Under the pieces are notes generated by a model, which saw only the letters and a list, made by a program, of their open reading frames with translations, was not told the origin of the DNA and searched no databases. The position numbers and the translations under genes were made by a program. From a bacterium (lineage in GTDB: Bacteria > Bacteroidota > Ignavibacteria > SZUA-365), in assembly GCA_020444325.1 (NCBI GenBank), contig JAHLLD010000001.1, positions 62,001-126,000 of the forward strand: 64,000 bases of DNA, given 5' to 3'. How positions within the stretch are numbered: position 1 is the first letter of the stretch; each line of letters begins with the position of its first letter. Below, in pieces: positions 37,942 to 45,651 of the stretch.

Positions 37942-38360
37942 TTGATCTTGGGGGCACGATGACACAAAGTCACAAAGACACGAAGGGGATGGTATAGCTC
38001 CGCCAATTCAGTCCCATTTTTTAGGATGAAGAGGCGGTTGAAAATCGCTTCTATGTAGAAAAAGAACACCTACTTGGGCCTGGGTTGGGCCTGTGGGGTG
38101 TTCTTCTAGCTGTGGGCTCTCCGGTGAAGGTATAGCTGACATTGGCAGAAGGATTCCCCTTCCACCAACACATTCAGCTCCTTTCTTCCTCCACTTCCCT
38201 TCCCGTTCCGCGGAGAACCTTTATCCATCAAGCGTCCAGATATCTGTAATTCAAAACTGCTTCGAACAACGTCAACCAGGCATTTATGTTGTTGCGGCCA
38301 CCCTGATGTGACGCTTGCCTCGGCGTAGTTCCGCATCGCGGAACGAAGCCGGGACTAAAC
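37942..38360. other. Leader region upstream of upxY-like gene
   Basis: This ~420-bp gap precedes the polysaccharide operon. It holds, from the gene outward, a repeat-like ACAAAGTCACAAAGACACGAAGG stretch (37,962-37,987), an A+T-rich block, and the terminator-like hairpin listed separately. I could not identify a convincing promoter by eye. No conserved small gene is visible. If UpxY-type control applies, the target site of the antiterminator should be in this leader. Confidence 0.45.
38062..38105 (-). terminator. Hairpin with T-run, terminator or attenuator before the polysaccharide operon
   Basis: The arms AAGAACACC (38,062-38,070) and GGTGTTCTT (38,097-38,105) pair perfectly with a 26-nt spacer that contains two GGGCC-type words. 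Read on the minus strand the second arm runs straight into TTTTTC, giving a T-rich tail. It lies after the DUF151 gene and before the upxY-like gene, so it either ends the etfBA-DUF151 transcript or acts as an attenuator that UpxY overcomes. Confidence 0.5.
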
Positions 38361-38930
38361 TCAGTCTCCTGATTCCAATCGGAGGATCTCATCCCGCAGG
38401 CGAGCGGCATCTTCGTAATCCTCCTTCGATATCGCCTCGTCCAGCTTTTCTTTCAGCTCAGTGAGCTTCTTTTCCCGCGGTTCCATGTAGGAGTCTGCGT
38501 CCATGCTGTCGCTGATGTCCTCACCCTCGGGGGTGAATCCGGCTTCGGCGAGCACTTCTTCACTGACAAAAATCGGGATGTTGTAGCGAACGGCAAGGGC
38601 AATTGCGTCGGAGGGACGAGAATCTACCTCATCTCCCACCGCGGTGTCTATGCTCAGGCGTGCATAGAACGTGCCTTCTTTCAGTTCGGTAATCGTGACT
38701 TCGGTGATGGTATAGCCCAGGGTGTCGACCACGTTCTTGAAGAGATCGTGCGTCATGGGTCGCGGTGGCTTGATGCCTTCAATCTCCAGGGCAATGGCCT
38801 GCGCCTCGAATGCCCCGATGATGATCGGCAGCCGCCGTGCTCCATCCACCTCGCGAAGGATCAGAGCATACGCCCCGCCGGAGGAGGTGGAGGTGGAGAG
38901 ACCTAGTATGTCGACACGGGATTTCGCCAT
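38361..38930 (-). CDS. DUF151 bifunctional nuclease-family protein with UVR motif
   Basis: The 189-residue protein has the DUF151/BFN domain (~5-140: ALILREVDGARRLPIIIGAFEAQAIA, SRPSDAIALAVR) and a C-terminal UvrB/UvrC-type motif (~155-185: LKEKLDEAISKEDYEDAARLRDEI). The fusion is common in Bacteroidota and related phyla. BFN proteins were first described as nucleases in plants, but the bacterial role is unclear. It lies downstream of etfA on the same strand, after a set of three palindromes, and seems to be a housekeeping gene. Confidence 0.88.
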   Translation of the reverse strand: MAKSRVDILGLSTSTSSGGAYALILREVDGARRLPIIIGAFEAQAIALEIEGIKPPRPMTHDLFKNVVDTLGYTITEVTITELKEGTFYARLSIDTAVGDEVDSRPSDAIALAVRYNIPIFVSEEVLAEAGFTPEGEDISDSMDADSYMEPREKKLTELKEKLDEAISKEDYEDAARLRDEILRLESGD

Positions 38931-38963
38931 TTACCTATCTGTAATCATCTTCTGGGTCTTGCT

Positions 38964-39074
38964 GGGCGGATTCATGAATCCGCCCGGTAATCATCGAAGG
39001 TCTCTGACGGCGGATTCGTGAATCCGCCTCGTAACCTTCTGGGGGTCTGTCTGGGCGGGTTCATGAATCCGCCC
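38964..39074. repeat. Three tandem palindromes GGCGGATTCATGAATCCGCC-type
   Basis: The gap between etfA and the DUF151 gene holds three spaced palindromes: GGCGGATTCATGAATCCGCC within 38,964-38,985, a copy with CG in place of CA near the centre at 39,009-39,028, and a copy with one changed arm base at 39,053-39,074. Centres are about 44-45 bp apart. The spacers share words such as GGGTCT. They could form hairpins on RNA or be a REP-like dispersed family. Confidence 0.85.
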
Positions 39075-39097
39075 TGCAAGACCCCGGGGTCTACGAT

Positions 39098-40066
39098 CTA
39101 CGCGAGGAAGGTTTTCAATTCCTCTGTCAGCGCCGGAACTACGTCGAACACGTCCCCCACGATGCCGTAGTCGGCGACCTGGAAGATGGGGGCATCTTTG
39201 TCTTTGTTGACGGCTACGATGCACTTGCTGGAGGACATGCCGGCGAGGTGCTGGATGGCGCCGCTGATGCCGAGGGCGACGTAGAGATTCGGGGAGACGG
39301 TCTTGCCCGTCTGTCCCACCTGCTCGGCATGGGGACGCCAACCGGCATCAACCACGGCGCGGGATGCGCCTGTGGCTGCACCAAGCACGCTGGCCAGGTC
39401 CTCGACGAGATTCCAGTTCTCGGCACCCTGCAGTCCGCGTCCACCAGACACAATATTCACGGCTTCCGTCACATCCAGCTTGCCGCTGGCGATGGACGTA
39501 CCGGTGCTCTTCGTGGCGAAATCATCATCGGTCAGCTCGGGAGCGAACGCTTCCACAGCTGCTTCGTCTCCACTCGCCGTTCCGGCGGAGAAAACGTTGG
39601 GACGCAGGGTGAAGATTTTCTTCACGCTGTTGATTTTGATCTTGATGAGGGCCTTGCCGGCATACACGGGACGCACGGCGTGGATGTCACCGCTCTCGAC
39701 AACGAGATCGGTGACATCGGGTGCAATCGCGCCGTCCATTTGCACCGCAAGACGCGGAGCAAGGTCCTTGCCCAGCGCCGTTGCCGGCATCATGACGACG
39801 TCGGCGCCTTCTTTTTCGGCAATCTGCCTGATGGTTTTGGCATATGCAGAATTTGCATAAAGCGCGAGACGGTCATCGGTTACGTGCACGGTTTTCGCGG
39901 CACCATAGCCGCCCATACCCTTCGCTGCCGCATCATCGGCACCGAACAGCACAGCCGTCACCTCCGTCCCCATCTCACCGGCGACCTTCGCAGCCGCCCG
40001 AATCGCTTCGTACCCGGCCTTCTTGACCTGTCCGTCGCGGGTTTCCGTAATTACGAGTATACTCAT
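39098..40066 (-). CDS. etfA: Electron transfer flavoprotein alpha subunit
   Basis: The 322-residue protein has the N-terminal [20 protein letters not shown] and the C-terminal FAD-binding segment [25 protein letters not shown] then [24 protein letters not shown], which is definitive for EtfA/FixB. With EtfB it carries electrons from acyl-CoA and other flavin dehydrogenases to the quinone pool. It is encoded after etfB with a 129-bp gap filled by a repeat, an unusual separation for genes normally joined. Confidence 0.96.
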   Translation of the reverse strand: MSILVITETRDGQVKKAGYEAIRAAAKVAGEMGTEVTAVLFGADDAAAKGMGGYGAAKTVHVTDDRLALYANSAYAKTIRQIAEKEGADVVMMPATALGKDLAPRLAVQMDGAIAPDVTDLVVESGDIHAVRPVYAGKALIKIKINSVKKIFTLRPNVFSAGTASGDEAAVEAFAPELTDDDFATKSTGTSIASGKLDVTEAVNIVSGGRGLQGAENWNLVEDLASVLGAATGASRAVVDAGWRPHAEQVGQTGKTVSPNLYVALGISGAIQHLAGMSSSKCIVAVNKDKDAPIFQVADYGIVGDVFDVVPALTEELKTFLA

Positions 40067-40087
40067 GATTCTATACTAAATATCTTG

Positions 40088-40192
40088 TGGGACACTAAGA
40101 CACGGAGACACTAAGACACGAAGGGGTTTTAGAAGCGCTACCTGAAAAATTCATCTTGGTGGCTTCGTGTTTTCGTGTCTTTGTGCTCCTCC
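40088..40192. repeat. Dispersed repeat between etfB and etfA
   Basis: The gap holds GACACTAAGACACGGAGACAC / TAAGACACGAAGG on the left and CTTCGTGTTTTCGTGTCTTTGTG on the right, an imperfect inverted pair. It matches the ACAAAGACACGAAGG word in the leader at 37,962. Such elements are widespread non-coding repeats; no gene fits here. Confidence 0.7.
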
Positions 40193-40195
40193 AGA

Positions 40196-40945
40196 TTAAA
40201 TGACTTTTGCTTCCTCATGCAGCAAACGCACAAGCTCTTTCACTGCGTCGGGGCCTTCGCCAACGATTTTGCCGGCTTCCTTGATGGGCGGCTTGCTCAT
40301 TTCGATGACTTCGACGCGATTTTCGTAGGGTGCGGGTTCGACGTCTTCGATGGGCTTGCGCTTGGCCTGCATGATACCCTGGAGCTTCGGATAGCGGGGG
40401 TCGTTGAGTCCCTTCTGCGCCGAAATCACGGCAGGGAGCTTGCTGGTGATCGTTTCTGAACCACCCTCGATGTCGCGTTCGGCGGCGAAACTGCCATCAT
40501 CGGCGATTTCCAGCTTTGCGGCGACGGAGACGGAAGGGATTTCCAGCATTTCACCGAGCAGACCGCTCATCTGCCAGCCGTCGTAGTCGATGGACTGCCG
40601 TCCGCAGAACACCACATCCGGCGCTTTGTCCTTCAGCGCATCCGCGATCGCACGGGCGGTGCCGAAACCGTCGCGGGGCTCGGAGACGATATGGAGGCCC
40701 TTGTCGGCGCCCATCGCCAGTCCCTTGCGGATCGTTTCCTTGACCGCATCCGGTCCCACGCACACAATCGTCACTTCCCCTTCACCGCGCGCCTCTTTCA
40801 GCTGCAGTCCGGCCTCGACGGCGTATTCGTCATAAGGGTTCAGAATGTACGTAACACCTGACGGATCAATCGTCTTCCCGTCACCCCCTACCTGCACTTT
40901 CGTGGTCGTGTCAGGCACATGGCTGACGCACACAAAAATATTCAT
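40196..40945 (-). CDS. etfB: Electron transfer flavoprotein beta subunit
   Basis: The 249-residue protein starts NIFVCVSHVPDTTTKVQV, has NPYDEYAVEAGLQLKE and the signature GRQSIDYDGWQMSGLLGEML plus LPAVISAQKGLNDPRYPKL of EtfB/FixA. It forms a heterodimer with EtfA and binds AMP. The C-terminal region is the normal regulatory tail. It is the first gene of the etfBA-DUF151 unit; the 231 bp upstream (40,946-41,177) should contain its promoter, but I found only a weak candidate. Confidence 0.96.
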   Translation of the reverse strand: MNIFVCVSHVPDTTTKVQVGGDGKTIDPSGVTYILNPYDEYAVEAGLQLKEARGEGEVTIVCVGPDAVKETIRKGLAMGADKGLHIVSEPRDGFGTARAIADALKDKAPDVVFCGRQSIDYDGWQMSGLLGEMLEIPSVSVAAKLEIADDGSFAAERDIEGGSETITSKLPAVISAQKGLNDPRYPKLQGIMQAKRKPIEDVEPAPYENRVEVIEMSKPPIKEAGKIVGEGPDAVKELVRLLHEEAKVI

Positions 40946-41177
40946 CGATCGTCCTTAGCTGCGTTAAACGTATGGTTCACATTGATGTAAATATATCAGG
41001 GGCGGGGGTGTATTCCAAGCCGGAATGCAACCATAAACTTCCGCTATGCCGCGATCGTCATCTTGCCCATGCCCAGATCATTCCGCACAGTTTCGCGCGA
41101 GGCTAAGCATGGTAAATCTGACAATGCGAAGGAAAGCTAACGTAAATCGAGATTCACACGAGCCATTGCGCTTCTAC

Positions 41178-42704
41178 TCATCTCTTACTGTATAAATACA
41201 GGTCATTTGACGAATGCACAAGTGGCCTATCCGGAAGAACCTTGTCTGTTAAAAAGTAATCAACATCTTCAAGGGAGTCGAGTAAAGCGGTCTGTCCATT
41301 CATAATTCGTGTCTTAAGCTGGATTCGTCTGTACCACCAGTGAACATTGCTAGGTGTCGCTGGGATCATTTTGTTCAGTATGTATCGCCTTCTACCCGCT
41401 TTCCGGCTAAAGCTAAGTGGCATATCTATCACCCTCTCATTCAGAACGAAAATCTGGCTTTGTTTAGGCGTATTTCGATGAACATACTCCAACATATTTC
41501 GATACTTGTTGTCAACAAGGTGAAGAGATCTCTGGAAAACCAATTGTCTTGTACTAGTTCCAACCAACACAAGTGCAACAAACAGATATCCCCATGAGAG
41601 GATTCTGCCAGAGCCGAAACGGACCTTTGTCACGTGCATAACGCCTAGTATTGTCAGCAATAAATGCACAGAGGCTAAACGGAACAGATAGTATTTTGAA
41701 AAAGTGAACCTGAAGTCAACAGCTGAAATGAACAAGGTCACCACAAGAAGTGAGGACAACACCAGCATCAAGTATCCATATTCCCGACTCCCACCATTTG
41801 TGCTGCGAAGGGCATGGCGACCAAGTACAAATCCAACAACTACAGACAAAACATAGAAAACAAATGACTCGAAACGGTTTTGTATGAAACGCCCTGCTGG
41901 CCAAAAAAGTGTAAGGTGGTGAGGATTTCTAATTCGCACATATATTTCATTTGCTATGCCATCATTGCCGCCGGTAAGCAACTCTGGATGGTATAACAAC
42001 ATAATTCCAACCACAAAAAAAGGTATCACGGTACCGCTCAGAATTATACCAATGCACCTACGCCAACTCCCTATATCCCTATTGATGATAATAAACAATC
42101 CAAGAGCTAGCATCCACCAGCCACCGACAAGAACGTGGAATAAGGTGGCCGCACTACCGAAAACAGCCGCATAATAGTACCGTCGATTGAGCAAATACCG
42201 GAGCGAAGTAAACACGCAAACATAGGCTATGGATTTTGGCTCAACATCTAGAAAGATCCATTCTCCTCCCACAATGGACTGACCGAGTAGTATAAAAAGC
42301 ATCACGGAGATCAAGAGATCGAGCTTTGCAGCGTTAATGTGGCTGCGTTCAATATGGTTGACTATAAAAACGAGATTGTATACAAGCAGTACTCCAATAA
42401 TCATCAAAAGCATCAACCGTCCCAGCCCAATTCCAACAAGCTTGAGGAGGTATCCAACTAAGTAGTTGAATACAAAACTTTCTCCGTAATGCATACCCTC
42501 GGATAGAATCTCTCCCGCTTCAAAACTCCCGACCTTCTCCATAGCAAGAGTGAGGTATACCTCTTCGTTCGGATTAGGATACCAGCCCCCGTACATCAAC
42601 ATCAGCATTGCAAACAGAATCAGAACCACAACCCAACGTGGAGCGAACTGCCATTTTGATAATCTACCCCACACTTCAGATAATACCATGTTAGAATCAC
42701 GCAT
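41178..42704 (-). CDS. Multi-spanning membrane protein, GT-C-like
   Basis: From ATG 42704 the protein has about 508 residues with ten or more helices; the longer frame to 42803 overlaps the transaminase and is not used. An acidic first loop (WYPNPNEEVYLTLAMEKVG), EPKSIAYVCVF and FHVLVGGWWM resemble DUF6798-like/GT-C membrane proteins. Such proteins often act on lipid-linked sugars, but no activity is proven. It is the last gene of the 45.5-41.2 kb sugar unit, overlapping the WecE gene by 8 bp. A second ATG at 42689 is possible. Confidence 0.6.
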   Translation of the reverse strand: MRDSNMVLSEVWGRLSKWQFAPRWVVVLILFAMLMLMYGGWYPNPNEEVYLTLAMEKVGSFEAGEILSEGMHYGESFVFNYLVGYLLKLVGIGLGRLMLLMIIGVLLVYNLVFIVNHIERSHINAAKLDLLISVMLFILLGQSIVGGEWIFLDVEPKSIAYVCVFTSLRYLLNRRYYYAAVFGSAATLFHVLVGGWWMLALGLFIIINRDIGSWRRCIGIILSGTVIPFFVVGIMLLYHPELLTGGNDGIANEIYVRIRNPHHLTLFWPAGRFIQNRFESFVFYVLSVVVGFVLGRHALRSTNGGSREYGYLMLVLSSLLVVTLFISAVDFRFTFSKYYLFRLASVHLLLTILGVMHVTKVRFGSGRILSWGYLFVALVLVGTSTRQLVFQRSLHLVDNKYRNMLEYVHRNTPKQSQIFVLNERVIDMPLSFSRKAGRRRYILNKMIPATPSNVHWWYRRIQLKTRIMNGQTALLDSLEDVDYFLTDKVLPDRPLVHSSNDLYLYSKR

Positions 42705-43821
42705 AGAACGATTTGACACTAGCCACAATTGTCTCAACCTCGATATCTGAGAGAGGATAGTACAGCGGCAAACGCACAAGTGTTTGTTCGTATCGCTCCG
42801 CATTTAGTAACACACGCCCATCATGGTTACCTCGAAAGTACCGCGACAAGTGCAAAACTTGGTAATGGAATACTGCATGGACACCTGCCTTATTAAGGTG
42901 CTGGAGAAGCGCATCCCGCTCGTTTTCGTTTCTGGTCAGCACGTAGAAAATATGTCCATTGTTCGTCGACTTCTCGGGAACGCGCGGTAGGGTGACCAGT
43001 TCGTCTTGTTCCAACACACTCAGGGTTCTCGAATAGTACTCCCAAATCTGTACGCGCCTATCGATCACAGTATTGAGATGCAGAAGCTGTGCATACAGAA
43101 AGGCAGCGTTCAGTTCCGAAGGCAGAAAGCTCGACCCAATGTCTACCCAGCCATATTTATCAACCTCACCCCGCCAGAAGGCCGCACGGTTCGTTCCTTT
43201 TTCCCAAATAATCTCAGCACGTTTACGTAAATCAGGATTATTCACCACCAACATGCCACCTTCACCACAGTTGATATTCTTCGTTTCATGGAAGGAGAAG
43301 GTGCCCAGATCACCTATGCCACCGAGCGGCTGGTCGCCATAGCAAGCGTCGATGGCCTGTGCAGCATCCTCAACCACAGCGACACCCTGACTGGTGGCCA
43401 GTGCACAGACTGCATCCATGTCACAGGCCATTCCTGCATAGTGCACCACGACTATGGCTTTCGTCCTTGGACTGATCAATTGGGCGATGCTTTCAACATC
43501 CACGTTCGGATGATCGGTACAGCTGTCGGCAAATTTCAATGCAGCGCCACGCAGCACAAAGGCATTTGCCGAAGAAACGAATGTGTAGGCTGGAAGAATG
43601 ACCTCGTCGCCAGGACCAATATCCAACAGTATGGCCGCCATTTCCAGAGCATCTGTGCAGCTCGTTGTGAGCAGGCATTTGCCAAAATCGTAGCGCTCCT
43701 CAAAGAACCTCTGACAAAGTCCAGTATAATATCCGTTACCCGATATCTTTCCACGCTTCACAGCATCAGCAATGAGTTCAAGCTCGGTTCCGATTAACGC
43801 TGGTTTATTAAACGGGATCAT
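42697..43821 (-). CDS. wecE: dTDP-4-amino-4,6-dideoxygalactose transaminase
   Basis: The 374-residue PLP enzyme closely follows E. coli WecE/RffA as I know it: MIPFNKPALIGTELELI, CTDALEMAAILLDIGPGDEV, VEDAAQAIDA, the PLP-lysine motif SFHETKN, then EKGTNRAAFWRGEVDKYGWVD and DIGSSFLPSELNAAFL. It converts dTDP-4-keto-6-deoxyglucose to dTDP-4-amino-fucose (Fuc4N). The next gene upstream is a WecD-like acetyltransferase, completing a dTDP-Fuc4NAc route together with rfbA and rfbB elsewhere in the window. Confidence 0.94.
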   Translation of the reverse strand: MIPFNKPALIGTELELIADAVKRGKISGNGYYTGLCQRFFEERYDFGKCLLTTSCTDALEMAAILLDIGPGDEVILPAYTFVSSANAFVLRGAALKFADSCTDHPNVDVESIAQLISPRTKAIVVVHYAGMACDMDAVCALATSQGVAVVEDAAQAIDACYGDQPLGGIGDLGTFSFHETKNINCGEGGMLVVNNPDLRKRAEIIWEKGTNRAAFWRGEVDKYGWVDIGSSFLPSELNAAFLYAQLLHLNTVIDRRVQIWEYYSRTLSVLEQDELVTLPRVPEKSTNNGHIFYVLTRNENERDALLQHLNKAGVHAVFHYQVLHLSRYFRGNHDGRVLLNAERYEQTLVRLPLYYPLSDIEVETIVASVKSFYA

Positions 43822-43823
43822 TT

Positions 43824-44549
43824 TTATGCATTGCTCCAGAAATGTAGGACGTACCGTCTGCGTAGCTCGGTGAATCCTAGGCGTTCATAAAAACGGCACG
43901 CACCGATATTATCCAGTTGAGTGGCGACCTGCAACGCTGTGCATTTATTATTGGCGGCATATTCAAAAACACCCCCGATGAGCTGAGCACCTATGCCTCT
44001 ACCCTGAGTGGCTGGGTCGACGGCAATGAGACCGATCACTGCAATATCGGCCTGAAGCGCAATTGTCACGAACCCGGTGATGCTTCTATCCTCTTCGGAA
44101 ACAAGAACTTCGTCCGCTATCTCGCGTGAAAGTGAACGTTTAAGCCAAAGGTTGTAAAGTCGTTCATAGGTCCCCTCCGGCATCTGAGGATCCGTGAGGA
44201 AGCGGGAATGCTGTCCACTAACGAGGGCGATATCCCGCAGGCGATGGGGAAGTTCATCATTCACAGAAAAACTATGGATTGGTCCACCCGAAATATTGGA
44301 TCTATCATCAACGTTGGATTGAAAAACGACCTTTGTATCCACCAATCTTGCACCAGCATTCTCCCAATCTTTGACCAGACTTTCTTTCCCATGAGGTATG
44401 AAAATGTAGGTCAATACCGCGTTCGCTTTTCGGAGTGCTGAGATAAAATCGTTGACAGGTAACTGTTCGCTTCCATCAAAATCGATCCGGTAGGTGTTGA
44501 AACCGAGAAAATCACTGTCCCATTGAAGTCGCATCAGTTTATGCCGCAT
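43824..44549 (-). CDS. WecD-like GNAT acetyltransferase
   Basis: I choose ATG 44549 because GGAGGA lies at the ideal distance upstream; the gene then has 241 residues and overlaps the GtrB-like gene by 11 bp. The N-terminal half lacks known motifs but follows the WecD pattern (LQWDSDFLGFNTYRI). The C-terminal half is a GNAT fold with IGLIAVDPATQGRGIGAQLI and QVATQLDNIGACRFYERLGF. It would acetylate dTDP-Fuc4N using acetyl-CoA. Placement 2 bp before the wecE gene supports this. Confidence 0.82.
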   Translation of the reverse strand: MRHKLMRLQWDSDFLGFNTYRIDFDGSEQLPVNDFISALRKANAVLTYIFIPHGKESLVKDWENAGARLVDTKVVFQSNVDDRSNISGGPIHSFSVNDELPHRLRDIALVSGQHSRFLTDPQMPEGTYERLYNLWLKRSLSREIADEVLVSEEDRSITGFVTIALQADIAVIGLIAVDPATQGRGIGAQLIGGVFEYAANNKCTALQVATQLDNIGACRFYERLGFTELRRRYVLHFWSNA

Positions 44550-45471
44550 CAGTATCCTCCGCGACAATGTATGGCGGACGCATCTTCACCCTTTCAAATA
44601 TCTGTCCAATGTAAAGTCCGACGATGCCGAGAACCAGGATGACATTACCGGTTAGGAACCAAATCGAGATAATCATGCTCGCCCAACCGCTCACAGTGAT
44701 CCCGCCAACGAAGTATCGATACAAGATCACAACAGCAAAAACCATAGCCATGGCAGAAAGAATGAGGCCGTAGCGTACCGCCAATTTCAGAGGTTTATCC
44801 GAAAAACCGAGCATTACGTTTAAGGCTAGCCCCACCAATCGCCGAAGCGAATAAGAAGTCTTTCCTTCCTTTCGCTCGTCATGTCGGACGGGAACACTTG
44901 TCCTTTTGAAGCCAACCCACTGAATGGTAGAGGGGAAGTAGCGCATCCCGTCTCCCATTTCTGTGATAGCATTAATGGTTCGCGAGTTATAGATACCAAA
45001 ATTCCCTATGGCGGGCTCCTGCCGGGTCTGAGTCAGGTAACCGAGTACAGCATAAAATGCCTTCGAGGACAAGCGTTTCAGTAGTCCATCACGTCTGAAT
45101 TCCCGTCGTCCTTGGACGATTTCCCAACCCTCGAGCGCCTTACGATAAAGTGGGGCAATTTCTTCTGGACGGTCCTGCAGATCGCAGTCCATGATTACGA
45201 CCCACTCACCCCGAAATAGATGCATACCTGCGAAGATGGCAGCGTGCTGACCAAAATTTCGCGATAAGCGAAACCCTCGAATTCGAGAGTCACGATTAGC
45301 GAGATCCTGAATCACCTCCCACGCCCTATCGGGGCTATCATCATTTACGAGGAGCACCTCTGCTGTCACCCCTATACTCTCTGTGGTTGCAAAGATGCGC
45401 GCAACCAATTCTCGTAAGCACACCTCGCAGCCGTAGACGGGAGAGATGACAGAAATCGTTGGTCGGTCCAC
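44539..45471 (-). CDS. GtrB/ArnC-like polyprenyl-phosphate glycosyltransferase
   Basis: The 310-residue protein is a GT2 enzyme with VISPVYGCEVCLRELV, LLVNDDSPDRAWEV, DCDLQDRPEEI (DxD) and two C-terminal membrane helices (~230-255 and 265-290), the GtrB/DPM1-like arrangement. It would load a sugar on undecaprenyl phosphate, for a membrane transferase such as the 41,178 gene. Start is GTG 45471 with GAGG seven bases upstream. It is the first gene of this four-gene unit, next to the left island-flanking repeat. Confidence 0.88.
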   Translation of the reverse strand: MDRPTISVISPVYGCEVCLRELVARIFATTESIGVTAEVLLVNDDSPDRAWEVIQDLANRDSRIRGFRLSRNFGQHAAIFAGMHLFRGEWVVIMDCDLQDRPEEIAPLYRKALEGWEIVQGRREFRRDGLLKRLSSKAFYAVLGYLTQTRQEPAIGNFGIYNSRTINAITEMGDGMRYFPSTIQWVGFKRTSVPVRHDERKEGKTSYSLRRLVGLALNVMLGFSDKPLKLAVRYGLILSAMAMVFAVVILYRYFVGGITVSGWASMIISIWFLTGNVILVLGIVGLYIGQIFERVKMRPPYIVAEDTDAA

Positions 45472-45524
45472 TCTTCAGCCTCAAATTAGAATCGCAATGG
45501 AAGTAATATACGGGAAATCGGAAA

Positions 45525-45640
45525 GGCAACCACGAATTGCACAGATTATTCCACAGATCCCACAAATCGGTTCTGTATTCCCGTCTGTGAATCCTGCTTG
45601 CCACGCCGTAGCCCTTGGGCGAAGGCGGGTGGCTGCCTTT
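45525..45640 (+). repeat. Dispersed repeat, left flank of accessory island
   Basis: It begins GGCAACCACGAATTGCACAG and continues ATTATTCCACAGATCCCACA, then CTGCTTGCCACGCCGTAGC, GGCGAAGGCGGGTGGCTGCC. It has the same order of words as the copy at 62,818-62,978 on the same strand and orientation. The 17-kb accessory region lies exactly between the two copies. It fills the gap between the GtrB-like gene and the T9SS GH16 gene. Confidence 0.8.
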
Positions 45641-45651
45641 CTCCATTCAGA

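Noticed and set aside
38964-39074. Possible CRISPR array from three similar palindromes
   Set aside because: Only three units, spacers of about 23-24 bp that share words, and no Cas gene nearby.
40946-41177. Promoter TTTACA-N17-TTTAAC upstream of etfB
   Set aside because: Only a weak match to both boxes, and no Bacteroidota-type -7/-33 pattern fits better; not strong enough to list.
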